Assembly: GCA_023935145.1 (NCBI GenBank)
Contig: CM043701.1
Span: forward strand, 74,708,817-74,772,816
Reading direction: 5' to 3'
DNA length: 64,000 bases
Source: Bretschneidera sinensis
Lineage: Eukaryota; Streptophyta; Magnoliopsida; Brassicales; Akaniaceae
Shown: positions 12,701 through 24,214 of the stretch, in pieces
Numbering within the stretch: the first letter of the stretch is position 1
Layout of the letters: every line of letters starts with the position of its first letter
The notes under the pieces: generated by a model
Told to the model about the DNA's origin: nothing
Database searches by the model: none
Seen by the model: only the letters and a program-made list of their open reading frames with translations
Position numbers and translations under genes: made by a program

Positions 12701-13801
12701 CAAATTTCTTCCCAAATCCGAAAGATATCTCACATTCCGCAACAGCCTTATAACTCCATCAAACATCCTCAATTGGATGTTTCCTATGCCCCTCACTTGG
12801 CAAGAAGTATTGTTCCCCAAGAAAACCTTTCCTTCATTGGTTTCCTTGAAATTCTCGAACCAACCCCGGTGAGGACACATGTGATAAGTGCACCCGGAAT
12901 CCAAGATCCATTTCTCGCTGCTTTGCCTCTTGCTCACATTTGAGCACACAACAAGAACATCATCATCTTGTTGTTCTACCTTGGCAATCGAAGCCTCTCC
13001 ATTGTTGGTATGGCCTCTTCTTTTCTCATCCCCTATCATTTTCTTGCAATCTCTCTTGATATGACCCTCCTTATTGCAGTAGTAGCATCGTTTTCCTCCA
13101 AACTTTGGTTTAGAATACGATCTTCCATCGCTTTGACCTCTACCTTTTGGTTTGTCCCGGTAGTTGCCATAGATGTTGCTGCCATTCCGAGTTGCAAGCC
13201 TTCCTTTAATGAACAGACCTTCTCCACTTGATACTTCCCTCATCTTGGCTTTGAAATCATGAGCCCTTATAGCATTAATCACAATTTCTTTGGTTAGTGT
13301 ATCTCTTCTATATTCAATAGAATTAATCAAGCTTTCAAAACAATCAGGAAGAGAATTCAACAACATAACAACCAATTGTTCATCCGGGAACGTTATACTA
13401 CAACTACTCAAATCTTAAACTAGTTTATTAAACACATCAAGATTATCTTGCAACTCTTTATTAGGATCCATTTTAAAAGAAAATATATGTTTTAGAAGAT
13501 AGATTTTATTAGGGAGAGTTTTGGTAAGAAACAACTCATCTAGTTTCTTCCAAATGACAACTGGATCTTTTGAATCTCTACATTCCTTTGTCACACTATC
13601 CGATATGTGTAGAAAGATAGTGCTATACGCCATTTTCTTCATCTCGTCCCGCTGGAGCTCCGTGATACTTTCTGGAAAATTATCGTCTTCTCTAATCGCC
13701 AAGTCCACCTTTTGTTGTATAAGAACCGCCTTGATTTTCTGCTTCGAAAAGGCAAAGTCTCCCTTTCCATCAAACTTCTCAACAATGAAGTTTGACCCCA
13801 T
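9793..13801 (-). pseudogene. Copia-2 gag-pol polyprotein, degenerate
   Basis: The ATG at 13801 opens MGSNFIVEKFDGKGDF. A stop near 13414 separates the first 128 codons from a 485-codon frame (13411-11954). That frame holds the end of gag, the zinc knuckle CYYCNKEGHIKRDC (CX2CX4HX4C), the protease motif ILDSGCTYHM, the pre-integrase region and most of the integrase core (LRTDNGLKFCN). In the integrase zinc region the usual WHxRLGH reads WYNRLGH, losing a metal ligand. RT carries YVDD at 10752-10763, and RNase H holds YADSDYGADRDKRR near 10200 and AFSTTEAEYIAA near 10090. The end is set at a TGA at 9793-9795 after the tail LRIGVG. RT lies in several pieces. Confidence 0.9.
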
Positions 13802-13977
13802 CTTATAGTAGTAACCACAATTGCTTTCTAAACCTCTTCTCTTTAACTTCTAAACTTCAAGAACCCAATCAAATCTTGATCGCAGTACCGTTCTTGAACC
13901 TCAAGAATCTGATCAAATCTTGATCCCAACATTGTTCTTAAATCACCCAAGAAGTTTCTTTTGATTCTTGGAGTCTT

Positions 13978-14010
13978 GCTTTGATACCATTGTTCTAACT
14001 CTGATACTAC
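13978..14010 (-). other. Copia-2 primer-binding site region, two Met-type matches
   Basis: Two words complementary to initiator tRNA-Met occur about 20 bp apart. One at 13998-14009 abuts the LTR (complement TAGTATCAGAGT, one or two mismatches). A second at 13978-13989 (complement TGGTATCAAAGC) sits further inside. The LTR-adjacent one has the expected position. Confidence 0.6.
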
Positions 14011-14854
14011 TGTAGGAAAATCACCTCAAGAATCCCAGGTTGTGATCTTTTCAAACACCCAAGTCCATAATGATTTGGACCAAAACAAGAATCAAACCAC
14101 AAAAGAGAAGACACAAGCAATTGTTATCGAGGTTTGACAATTTGCCTACATCCCCTTGAGCTCCTCTGAGCTCTCTGCACTAAATCAATTGAGTTCTTAC
14201 AATTACAGCAACACCCTTTCAAGAACCATGTGTTCTTGAAGAATGAGGGAAGAGAAAAGAAAGAGATAAGAACTAAGTGTTTCCCTAGAATTTTCCCCAA
14301 GAAAATTCGAATTACAAAGCCTTATAACCCCAATCTCTCTTGCACTCTCTCACTAAAAAAACCCCTGAAGATTTGAGAGTCTTTCTCTCTAAACAACCAG
14401 CTTAATCTTGGAATGAGTCTCTTTTGTTGTTGAGTCTCTTTTGTTGTTGTATGTCTAGTTATCTTGTTATTGCTCCTAGATAACCATTTATATAGAGCAA
14501 TAACTACCATGACCAATCTTGAGGTCAATCTCAACACTTAGATCTCAACATCCAAAGAATCATGGCTGTCTAAGTGGTATAAGTAAACTTGTGTGTTTTA
14601 ATCAACACCCACACACCAGCTGAAAAATGCTAAAATCAAGTGTCAGGTGTGCCACGCGTCGCGGCTCAGAACAGGGCAGGTCGTAGAGCACAACAGAGGA
14701 GAACTTCATTATTTGCTAGAGGCCGCGGTGCACACCTAGAGGAGGATTTCCTCCCTTGCTGGAGGCTGCGGTGGACCAAGCCTGAGCCGAGACGCGCACC
14801 TGCTGTTGAAGCTAGATATCTCCAACCTTTTAATTCTTAGACAAATTCCTAACA
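14011..14854 (-). repeat. Copia-2 5' LTR
   Basis: Matches 8863-9711. Begins TGTAGGAAAATCACC and ends TTCCTAACA. TATA-like box about 14487-14494 on the minus strand; CpG-rich block about 14645-14815. Confidence 0.9.
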
Positions 14855-14859
14855 CTAAT

Positions 14860-15227
14860 CTTCACTCAACCTTTGGATATTTGTAGATCCCACTTTTAAA
14901 AAGGTATAATGGTGTTTAGCTTTCTAACTATTCTTACTTAAAGAATAAGGGGAGGGATTACCTCTTTTGATCCACATATTTATACCCTTGAACAACTTGC
15001 CCACTAAGTTTCGTTGATTTCAATTAATGCTTTGTCAAATACTTAAGTCTTGGTTACCAAGATGCTTTAGTTTCCACGCTAAGTAACTTACCAATAAGAT
15101 TCATGGTCTTAAAACAAGTAACTATACTTAAATAAGTCACATGGAATCAATGCCAAGAAACTTGTTCTTCTCACAACGTTGCATTCAGTCTTGCACCAAA
15201 AATTATCAGCTAAAAAAAATCCCAATA
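14860..15227 (-). repeat. TRIM-like element copy 1, 5' LTR, second part
   Basis: Continues 8554-8862 after Copia-2. It ends in AATCCCAATA, equivalent to AATCCCAACA at 44776-44785 in copy 2 and ATCCTAACA near 55618-55625 in copy 3. Confidence 0.5.
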
Positions 15228-15780
15228 ATGGTCAGGGTGTATAATCTTTAATCGGGTTCCCCCACCCTATCTAAGTACTCCCGAATGTCAATCGGGTCTT
15301 CTATATTGGTTAATCAAATTTTGAGTTTAATCCCAACTATAGCTCTATTTGTCTTAATTATAGTTATTCTGTTATGAGTTTTCAAGATTACAGATCTGGA
15401 AGTACTACTGCCTATAAGTTACCTACATGTGGATAATGATCAAAAGAAGAAAATAATGGCAAATGAGAAGACTTCATAAACCATAAATGAAAGTCATAAT
15501 CAAAGGGCAATGGACAAATAAAGAGGACAAATGCAATTTTTTAATATTATTTTTTTGCAAACTAACAAATGTTTATTTGTAAATTTTATTTTTTATAAGT
15601 GGTTTTTCATGTTTGATATAGATATAATTATTTCAAGTTTTAAATAATTTGATCATCTAAATTTGTATTTTGTAGGTTGTTAGTGCAGTTGGTAGCAAAG
15701 CATAAAATAAAAAGATAGAATCCTGAATGCTATGCTGACACTGCGAAGCTTTCACCCAATCTTAATTGAAACACATTTAA
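15228..15780. repeat. Unit half B, copy 1, right end (non-coding)
   Basis: AT-rich, no gene. It matches 44786-45340 in copy 2 and 55626-56160 in copy 3. It ends at 'cacccaatcttaattg', where copy 2 carries on into another 320 bp that are absent here. The sequence switches abruptly to the G0 LTR at 15781. Confidence 0.6.
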
Positions 15781-16777
15781 GTTTTATTATTTATGAAAAC
15801 TAAAGTGTTTTTGAGATGTAAATTAAATGATTTGAAAAAGGGCTTAACGCCTCGATTTTTTGATTTTTGATTTCGTGCAAAGTGTACTTATGATATATAA
15901 AGTGTGCAAATAACTTCAGGTTCCTAGTATTCTCTTATTGAATGATACTAATGGGGGTTAGATGTTGTTTTGCTCCTAGGTGCAAGTGGTGGATACCGTT
16001 AGAGATCAAGGGAGTAGTTTGAGATTAGTTGTGGAGCACGTATTAGTTAATTTTCACCTCACTATTAGTAAGCATTATGAAACGTACAAATAGAATATAA
16101 AAATTCATAAATACTTTCGTAAATGATTATAGAAATGGCAATAATATAGTTATAAGAAATGTATAGTTACGAGAATTTGGTGAATTTTGATGAATACTAA
16201 TATTCTTTGATATGTTGGTTACTTCCTTTGTGATAAGAAATAAGAAAAATAAATCGAAAGCATATATAACAGTTGCATTATATAATTATAATTACATAAT
16301 GACTCATATAATAAAATTTGTAATTTATGAATTACCTTTTAAGTGATTACTTCTAGTGATGAGTTTCTCATTGAGCTTTTTAGCTCTCCCCTATTTTTTT
16401 TACTAACATTTCAAGTATCATCAGATGTTTGTGGTTAAAGTTGAAAGGAGCCTTAGTAAGTTCTTCGTACACGGCATCCTCATTTCTTGGGTCGTTTGGA
16501 AGTCTAAATCTTATTTAGTCTATTCTTTTGCAAAAGTATTCAAGTTAAATTGTATGAGAGAAAGTTCTTTGTAATTGTGTTTTTTTTTTGTAAAAGACTT
16601 AAGAACTTGTTTACTGTATTGAAAAGTCTCATGTTTGTCAAGTTATGTGTTGATAGATTTGAAATGATTATTAAGATTGTGGTTTGATTTGTATGTTTGC
16701 ATCTTGAGTCAAGGTGCTCAGTGATGAAAGGTAATGAAGTCATTTCGAATAGGGCCCACTCGGGATTGGTCTTTACA
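15781..16777 (+). repeat. G0 old gypsy-type LTR, left copy (5' truncated)
   Basis: This matches 38557-39403. Shared landmarks are 'agggcttaa.gcctcgatttt', 'ggtggataccgttag', 'tctcattgagctttttagctc' and 'catcttgagtcaaggtgctcagtg'. It begins inside the LTR, so the outer end is lost. It ends TCTTTACA, as plant Tekay-type LTRs end in TTACA. The following bases (16778-16792) could be a strongly decayed Met-type primer site. The divergence between the two copies indicates an old element. Confidence 0.6.
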
Positions 16778-17229
16778 TTTTTATTATTAAAGTTTTACGT
16801 TTAAGGTCCTATAGACTTAGTTGCACGATGCATGGTGCATGGTGTGGTTATAGCAAGTCGGTTGTGTAGAGTTAGAGAGGATGTCATTTAGGAGTTGAGA
16901 CTAGTAGTGGGTTAATTGGGAATAAAATGACTTAAAATTGGAGTCAAATCGTTGTGTGAACTTGGTTTTACTTGGATTGAATTGTGTTGGTTTGTGAAAT
17001 TTTGTTAATGATTCCTTTGATAAAATGTTTTGATTGTTATGTCTTATTGTCCATGAGTGAAAAGATTGTTTTGTGACTGGATGTTTAATGAAGATGTTGA
17101 AAGGTGAAGGGTGAGAAAAAGATTAATATTGTTTTGAGTAAATTTTTTAACTTGAAAGCTTTATATTGATTAATGTGAGCGTTGAGAAATTATTTTTTAA
17201 AATGGCTAGTCAAAGGACTTGTAGTTATT
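16778..17229 (+). mobile_element. G0 internal remnant, segment 1
   Basis: AT-rich decayed interior between the left G0 LTR and the T1 insertion. No open frame or recognisable motif. The last five bases TTATT (17225-17229) are the T1 target duplication. Confidence 0.4.
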
Positions 17230-18531
17230 TGATAAGTGCTTAAATATTCATATTTAAGCCCCTTAATTTACATTTGTTAAGCCCTAGTTTATGTTATTTT
17301 AGTCCATTTTACTTCATTTCTGTGTTTTACATGGTTTTTATAGGTCTATGAAGAAAAGAAAGCATTTTGGAAGCTTTTGGAGCTTAAAAAGAAGAAAACT
17401 GGAAATCCTGGAGCAGCTGTTGGATAAAATGCGATCGAGCGCAACCCCAGTGCGATCGAGCTCATCAGCACTTGTGCACGGGCAAAGAAGGATCGAGCAC
17501 AGCATTACGATCGAGCGCACATGTACAAGCATGAACAGTGGTAGAACCAGTTTTGGAAATAAAGGAGTTTTATGTTTTAGGAAAGTTTAGGGTTTCTGGG
17601 CCTTCTAGGATTATTCACCCCCTATAAATACACCTGTAAAACACACACAACCACATCATCTAATCCCTTCTTTTAACTTTCAATCTTCTTTTAGTTTTAG
17701 TTTAGTTTTAGGTCGGGAGGACAGAGGCCAGAATGAGACTGTGGAGAGGAATTGACGACTCTTCTCTCGGGTTTCTTCTTTCCTTTTTATTTTATTATGT
17801 GTAATTAAATTCTTAGTAGGGCTTTTTTGAAGCGCTAATTATGTTTACTCAATAAATTTAGTATTGGCACCTTTGCGATATTTATGTTGTGTTGCTTAAC
17901 TTGATTAATTCCTACTTTTATTTAAATTCCTCATATATATATGTCTGATCAATATGTGCATGTGGTATGGACTTGTTAGTTAGATCAATTTGGATAATCG
18001 AGTCATGGGTCTGACATTAGTAACAAAAGATATCCACACCAGATTCTTGGGTTAATCAACATGGGAAACCAGGAGTAGATACCATGCCCTAGGTCCCGTG
18101 TGGTTGTCGATTTCCACAGATTCTATGCTCTCTTAAGGAACAACTCAGCATACACCATATTGAATCCCTTGAGAGAGAAAAGAGTTAGAGTAGATACCAT
18201 GCCTAACTCGTTGCTTAGGGAGATCAATAGCTTAAGGAGTAGATACCATGCCCTTATGTTGACAAACATTAGGCATTCATGACATGAGTAAAGCATTGGC
18301 ATATTGTTTTGTTGCGGTAGCATATTTAGTGGTGGATATCAAGTCCCTACGCCTTTATCTTTATTATTTCTATCTTTTTACATTGCAAATATAATTCTAA
18401 AACAAAATTCACCAATCCCTGTGGAGATGATCTTGCTTTCGTACATTATACTACTAAGTTGACCTTGTGCACTTGCAAGTAAAACAAGTTCGATTATTTG
18501 CATATTTATTTAGGTGGATAATCGCACAACA
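17230..18531 (+). repeat. T1 5' LTR
   Basis: Runs from TGATAAGTGC to CGCACAACA, repeated at 21073-22377. Contains a block of repeated GCGATCGAGCGC-like words (about 17430-17520), a TATA box at 17623-17630, and several repeats of 'gtagataccatgcc' (about 18070-18255). Confidence 0.93.
17623..17630 (+). promoter_or_regulatory. T1 LTR TATA box (5' LTR; 3' LTR copy at 21450-21457)
   Basis: TATAAATA follows 'ttcacccc' in both LTRs, about 100 bp downstream of the CpG-rich repeated block. Likely RNA polymerase II core promoter of the element. Confidence 0.6.
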
Positions 18532-18537
18532 AGTTTT

Positions 18538-18555
18538 TGGTGCCATTGCCGGGGA
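18538..18555 (+). other. T1 primer-binding site (tRNA-Asp type)
   Basis: TGGTGCCATTGCCGGGGA, two changes from TGGCGCCGTTGCCGGGGA, which pairs with the 3' end of plant tRNA-Asp. It lies 7 bp inside the LTR. This primer is characteristic of Athila-like gypsy elements. Confidence 0.85.
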
Positions 18556-18859
18556 TTGTGCTAAATTTATTTTTTGAATTATTTTCGTTAGCTTTTTTTA
18601 TTTTAATTTATTCTGTTCTATTTTATTTTTATTTTTATCAAAAAAAATCAGATTTATTCCTTCTTTTCATTTTCTATTTTTTTTTCAGGTGTGCAGAGGA
18701 GGAGTTTCTGTCCTCATTGCAATCGAGCGCAGTGCCTTGTGCGATCAAGCATAGTTCAGTGTGCGCTCGAGGGCAAAAGCTCCAGAGAGTACCCTAGCAG
18801 CAGTACTGAAACTGCTGCCCTGAAGCTTTTCAACTAATTCATTTGAGGGAGAAGCACCA

Positions 18860-19755
18860 ATGGCGGAAGCTAGATATGCTTGTCTAGATGCTATGGAAAG
18901 GAAGCTCGATATGCTCATAAACGCCATGATTACACGGATTGTCTCACCTAGGCCACAAGCTACATCACTCCAGGTATGTGCTATTTGTAGTTGTTTTGAT
19001 CACACTACTGAAACTTGCCCTTTATATTCATCTGCAAATCGAGAGCAAGCAAACTCTGTGGGACCAAACAACTACAATCCATATGCAAATACCTACAATC
19101 TAGAATGGCGAAACCACCCCAACTTCTCATGGAGCAACGATCAAAATGCATGGAACCTTCAAAGGCAACAAAGAAACTTCCAACCAGCAGCCCAATCAGT
19201 TTCGGAAGCAAAGGAGAGCGACCTAGAGAGCATTGTGAGGAAATTGGCAGTTCAACAACAACAACTGATGACCTCACAAGAGCATTTCATAGCAGAGGCA
19301 AGACAATTTTGGACTGAACAAAGCCAAATAAATGCAAGGCATGAGCAAGCTATTCAAAGAGTAGAAGTATAAGTGGGGCACATAGCTAAGGAGCTAAGTA
19401 AACAAAAGCAAAGTGTTGTTGAACAAGTTTTTCATGACCATCATGTTGATCCATTAGAAATTGCTCTTACATATAGTCTCACAAGATCGAGTACAATGCC
19501 AGAATCTGAGGATGTTACTGATGACATCATCGAAACTATGCACCTTATTGAAGCCTCTCCAAAGCATCGAAGTAAGTACACCGATCCGTTTGATATTCAT
19601 GTGCCTACTAATATTACTTTTTTCCCTTTTATTGTACAGGCACCTAACTTGGAATTCAAGCAGTTGTTAGAGCACTTAACTTATGATTATCTGGGAGAGA
19701 ATAAGACACTACCTGTGCTAGTTACTGCCAATCTTAGTTTTGGGGAAAAATAAGG
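18860..19755 (+). pseudogene. T1 gag C-terminal region joined to a pol linker fragment
   Basis: The ATG at 18860 starts 170 codons, followed by one in-frame stop near 19370 and a further 126 codons in the same frame. A zinc knuckle CAICSCFDHTTETC (CX2CX4HX4C) lies near residue 41, followed by NPYANTYNLEWRNHPNFSW, a hallmark of Athila-type gag. A glutamine-rich, probably coiled-coil stretch comes after. The last 30 codons (LTYDYLGENKTLPVL) match the segment that precedes RT in Athila-type pol. The frame then ends at SFGEK-stop. The N-terminal capsid and nearly all of pol are missing. A packaging or RNA-binding role is possible but only inferred. Confidence 0.8.
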
Positions 19756-21060
19756 CTTGGTCTGGCTGAAAACATTAAACTTAGCACTCATGGGAGGCAC
19801 CCCAGACTTATCCTTTTCATTTTAGTATTTTTTTTGTTTATATTTATATTTACATACTAGTATTTATATTTCTTGTTTTCCGGAACAATGTTTATTTTTC
19901 TTTGTCAGGTACTTAGTGCGTGCATCCAGTTCAAGTTTGGGGGCACGTTACAAGCAAAGCAAGCAACCTAGTTCTCCATCTCCTAGGTAAGATCTTTCCA
20001 TGCCACACACATTAGGGACAATGTGTATTTTAAGTTTGGGGGTAGTGGGAGATACTAGATACTATCACACATGCACTTGAAACACATGCACACATTAAGT
20101 CCCAGTTTTTTTTTTTTAGGAAGATAAATGCATGTTCTTTTGGTAAACAAAAATTTTAGTTGATTTAAAATTTTGATAACACTTCATTAGTAAGCTTAAA
20201 AGCTAGAACACATAGTCTTGCAATGGGAATTTTACAAAGTTTAGTTACCCACCTCAAGGCACTTAAGAATTCATGAGTTTGATCCAAATTTGCACGAGCA
20301 CATTTATTTGTGTGGGGTATGACATATAATTCTCTTGTATATGTTTCTATAATGTAACTGTAATCTGATAACTTGTTGAAAAGAACACTTTGGCATAAGA
20401 AAAATAAAGAAAAATTTTCATCATGCAAAAAGTGATTAAAAAGCTTTCCACTGAGTAACTGGACCTCTTGCCTTAGTAAGCATTGAGTGTTCACATCAAA
20501 AGGTGGGAATTTCATTTAGAAACATTAAAACCTGTTAGTTCCGTAGCATTTTTTATTCGAGTTAGTAAGTCCTTAGGGGTGTCTTTACACCTAATGCCCT
20601 AAAACCATCTGGTTTGGGAGTCATTGGCTAAACACTCGTTACAAGGGTCAAATAGAAAGCTCGATGGAACTCAACATGGCAAAGATCGCATGATGAAAGA
20701 AAAGGAAAGAAGAAGAAAGTATTATGCCATTTTTGTTCTCTTTGATAAGGAATTCGATAAAGGTTTGGGCATCAAAACCCTATACACTAAAATTATGTGG
20801 AAGCCTCATCTTATATGTGCTAATTCATCACACACAAATCAAACTTGCGACGCCTTAAGCCAACCTTAGGTAAATAATATGAACTTTTGAAAATCCTTTT
20901 TCAATACAAAAATGTGTTTTTATTATAAGCTTACTCATGAACGGTTATCATTGTTTTATGCACAACCCAAATCTTTAAGTATCATGGAAATGAATTTATC
21001 TTTAATTTTGTTCTTCATTTAGTTTTTTGTTTTGTATTACTAAGGGACTAGCAATATGTA
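19756..21060 (+). other. T1 non-coding 3' module
   Basis: About 1.3 kb with no gene. It begins with the phrase 'ggtctggctgaaaacatt' followed by 'ctcatgggaggcaccc', typical of the region after pol in Athila-like elements. It contains three copies of 'aagtttggggg' (about 19930, 20033 and 21059). It is alignable over most of its length with 27169-28413 in T2 and, reversed, with 50123-50506. Especially conserved is 'gagtaactggacctcttgcc' near 20452. Confidence 0.7.
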
Positions 21061-21072
21061 AGTTTGGGGGTG
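21061..21072 (+). other. T1 polypurine tract
   Basis: AGTTTGGGGGTG sits immediately before the 3' LTR; the reverse complement is present next to the LTR at 50113-50122 in the truncated relative. Confidence 0.7.
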
Positions 21073-22377
21073 TGATAAGTACTTAAATATTCATATTTAA
21101 GCCCCTTAATTTACATTTGTTAAGCCCTAGTTTATGTTATTTTAGTCTATTTTACTTCATTTATGTGTTTTACGTGGTTTTTATAGGTCTATGGAGAAAA
21201 AGAAGCATTATGGAAGCTTTTGGAGCTTAAAAAGAAGAAAACTGGAAATCCTAGAGCAGCTACTGGATAAAGTATGATCGAGCGCATCAGCACTCATGCG
21301 CGCGCAAAGAAGGATCGAGAGCAGCTTTGCGATCGAGCGCGCATGTATAAGCATGAACAATAAAGTAGCAGAACCAATTTTGGAAATAAAGAAGTTTTAT
21401 GTTTTAGGGAAGTTTAGGGTTCCTAAGCCTTCTAGGTTTATTCACCCCCTATAAATACACTTGTAAAACACACACAACCACATCATCTAATCCCTTCTTT
21501 TATCTTTCAATCTTCTTTTAGTTTTAGTTTAGTTTTAGGTCGGGAGTCCGGAGGCCAGAAGGAGACTGTGGAGAGGAATTAACAACTCTTCTCTCGGGTT
21601 TCTTCTTTCCTTTTTATTTTATTATGTGTAATTAAATTCTTAGTAGGGCTTGGTTGAAGCCCTAATTATGTTTACTCAATAAATTTAGTATTGGTGCCTT
21701 TGCGATATTTATGTTGTGTTGCTTAACTTGATTAATTTCTGCTTTTATTTAAATTCCTCATATGTATATGTCTGATCAATATGTGCATGTGGTATGGACT
21801 TGTTAGTTAGATCAATTTGGATGATCGAGTCATGGGTCTGACATTAGTAACAAAAGATATCCAAACTGGATTCTTGGGTTAATCAACATGGGAAACCAGG
21901 AGTAGATACCATGCCCTAGGTCCCGTGTGGTTGTCGATTTCCACAGATCCTATGCTCTCTTAAGGAACAACTCAGCATACACCATGTTGAATCCCTTGAG
22001 AGAGAAAAGAGTTAGAGTAGATACCATGCCTAACTCGTTGCTTAGGGAGATTAATAGCTTAAGGAGTAGATACCATGCCCTTAGGTTGACAAACATTAGG
22101 TATTCATGACATGAATAAAGTATTGGCATACTGTTTTGTTGTGGTAGCATAATTAGTGGTGGATATCAAGTCCCTACGCCTTTATCTTTATCAAAATCAA
22201 CTCTCTTATTATTTCTATCTTTTTACATTGCGAATATAATTCTAAAAAAAAAATTCACTAATCTCTGTGGAGATGATCTTGCTTTCGCACACTATACTAC
22301 TAAGTTGACCTTGTGCACTTGCAAGTAAAACAAGTTCGATTATTTGCATATTTATTTAGGTGGATAATCGCACAACA
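21073..22377 (+). repeat. T1 3' LTR
   Basis: Near-identical to 17230-18531. Differences are single bases and a few small gaps, such as the extra 'tcaaaatcaactctct' near 22191. The TATA box is at 21450-21457. Confidence 0.93.
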
Positions 22378-22382
22378 TTATT

Positions 22383-24209
22383 ATAAAAAAAAATAAAATT
22401 AATTTCCTAAAGCTATGAGTTGTATTATGTAAAAAAAAGTATGTAGAGTTATGTATAACCATTCAATTAATAATTTGCTTTCCTGTTGTGTATACTAATG
22501 TAATTGTAAATGATGATTGTGTAAAGGTTGTAGAGTATTGACTTAAGAAATAGTTATTGTATAAATAGCTAACTTAAAATAGATGAAGTACTAAGTAGTA
22601 AGTTTGTATGTGTGTCTGACTGGGTGTTGAGTATGGAAAAAGATTGTTTTTTAGGTATTGGACTTGGAGTGTTTTGAAGGTTTAGGTTGTGTTTATCTAT
22701 TAAAAAGTGTGGAGAGGTTTGAGAGTTAGGAAACTTTCCGATTCGTAAGATTTGTAAATGTGTCATCAAAAAGTGAGACTTGAGAAGAACGATTAGAATA
22801 CAAGTAGGGGTTTAGATGGAATTTTGATTATTAAAAAGGGAGAGAAAATTCTTGTTTAAGTGGCTAGTGTGAGGTGTAAGAATTAGTTACAGTAAAATGA
22901 GAGGAATTTTTTAATCGATTAAGGAATGATAGTGCTAAGTACTTTACAAGTAAAGATTTTTTGATATCTTAAGTCTTTAAGAGAGATGGAAAAGAAGGTA
23001 TTGTTTTCTTAAGCAAGGATTTTATGGACTTAATTAGAGTATTTCATACGATGGGTTTGAAGTAGATGATCTTAGTTAAAGGTCAATTATAAGTTTAGAA
23101 TAGAAATAATTGGAGAGTAGGTTTATTATGTGAAATGTTTTAAAGGAGAAAGGCGTAGTAAATTATTGATTTGATCCTATGTTAAGTGAAGTGTGATACT
23201 AGGAGATGGTAGACTTATTCAAAAACCTAGAAATGCCTTGAGTTTAAATGTGAAAAATGAGAAATCAAAGGTTAAGGCTCGTTGAATGAGCTCAAGAGTT
23301 TTGCTTTATTGGAAGATAAAAGTTTGAAGAATGCTTAGGGTATCTAGTGTTGGGAAAGTGATGATAATCTAAGGTAATTGTAGTATTAGAAAGGTTAAAG
23401 GCTAGTGAAAGTATGACGTTTATGCTTAAAAAAAAGGTTGATTAGGAGATTGTTATGTAATTGGAGGTGTTAAAAAGGTGTGTGATGGAAAAACTAAGAG
23501 TATAACAAGAGATAAGAGAATTAGGTATGGAATACGGGACTAAAGGTTTGCGGTATGAGTAAATAATTGAAGAATTGAGATTGAGGTAATTACTTTAATC
23601 CTCACCATTGTTAATAAGAAAGGACTTGATAGTTGTTAGTAATAGTGTAAAGGAAGAGATTGTGAGAGAAAAGTTTGTAATTTAAGAATAAATGAAGTTA
23701 GGATTACACTAAGAAAGATTATAATTGAGAGAAATTAGTTGTGAAAGAGATATCTAGAGAAATTAAGGTTACTAATTGTTTTGAAGTCATATTGGAGTAT
23801 AATGTAAAGTTAAAGAAAGACCTTAAAACAATTAAGGAACTATTGGGAAATGGTAAGAAGTTAAAGAATGATTTTTACTAAGAAGATGAAGGAAAAACAT
23901 AAATCATGCTCGAATTAAAATGCAATTTTGAGGAAGGGAGTAGATTGTATAATGTGAATGTGAAGTATTCTATTTGAGGACTATTAGTGATGGTAAATTA
24001 AAGGATATTAGTAGATTCCATTGTACATCGTACGATTAGATATAAGGTTTGGTGAGGAAAAGTGTAAAGAAAAAAGGTTAAATGATTCCCTAGACGCTTC
24101 AATTTCTTAAATGGACCGAAATAAAAAATGAGAAGAAAGAAAGAGTTTAAGATTTGGTTAAGTTAAGGGAGTAATTTGAGTATATAAGATGTTTGCTAGA
24201 TTGATGGAG
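22383..24209 (+). mobile_element. G0 internal remnant, segment 2
   Basis: About 1.8 kb of AT-rich sequence between T1 and T2. No frame above 80 codons and no recognisable pol motif. Purine richness on the plus strand and position between two G0 LTRs suggest decayed gypsy interior, but this is inference from context. Confidence 0.4.
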
Positions 24210-24214
24210 ACTTA

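Larger units (their letters stand above)
8863..14854 (-). mobile_element. Copia-2, Ty1/copia LTR retrotransposon (nested)
   Basis: This is a minus-strand copia element flanked by the 5-bp duplication CTAAT (8858-8862 and 14855-14859). Removing it rejoins the LTR of the TRIM-like element exactly as it reads at 44390-44410 in copy 2. Its protein order and sequence are close to Copia-1, but its LTRs are shorter (about 845 bp) and clearly different, so it is a related yet separate family. It contains the longest surviving frame of the window's copia copies (485 codons, 13411-11954), but RT and RNase H are broken. Confidence 0.93.
17230..22377 (+). mobile_element. T1, non-autonomous Athila-like gypsy element
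   Basis: A complete LTR element flanked by the target duplication TTATT (17225-17229 and 22378-22382). The LTRs (17230-18531, 21073-22377) are nearly identical. The primer site is of tRNA-Asp type. The interior keeps only the C-terminal gag, then a few residues from the pol linker just before RT, then about 1.3 kb of non-coding 3' sequence. Protease, RT, RNase H and integrase are absent, so it could move only with enzymes in trans. A related truncated copy lies at 48776-50506 on the minus strand. It is young relative to G0, into which it is inserted. Confidence 0.93.

Noticed and set aside
18537..18797. 86-codon frame after the T1 primer site
   Set aside because: Phenylalanine/leucine-rich translation of a T-rich leader; no gag similarity and no ATG context; the real gag remnant begins at 18860.
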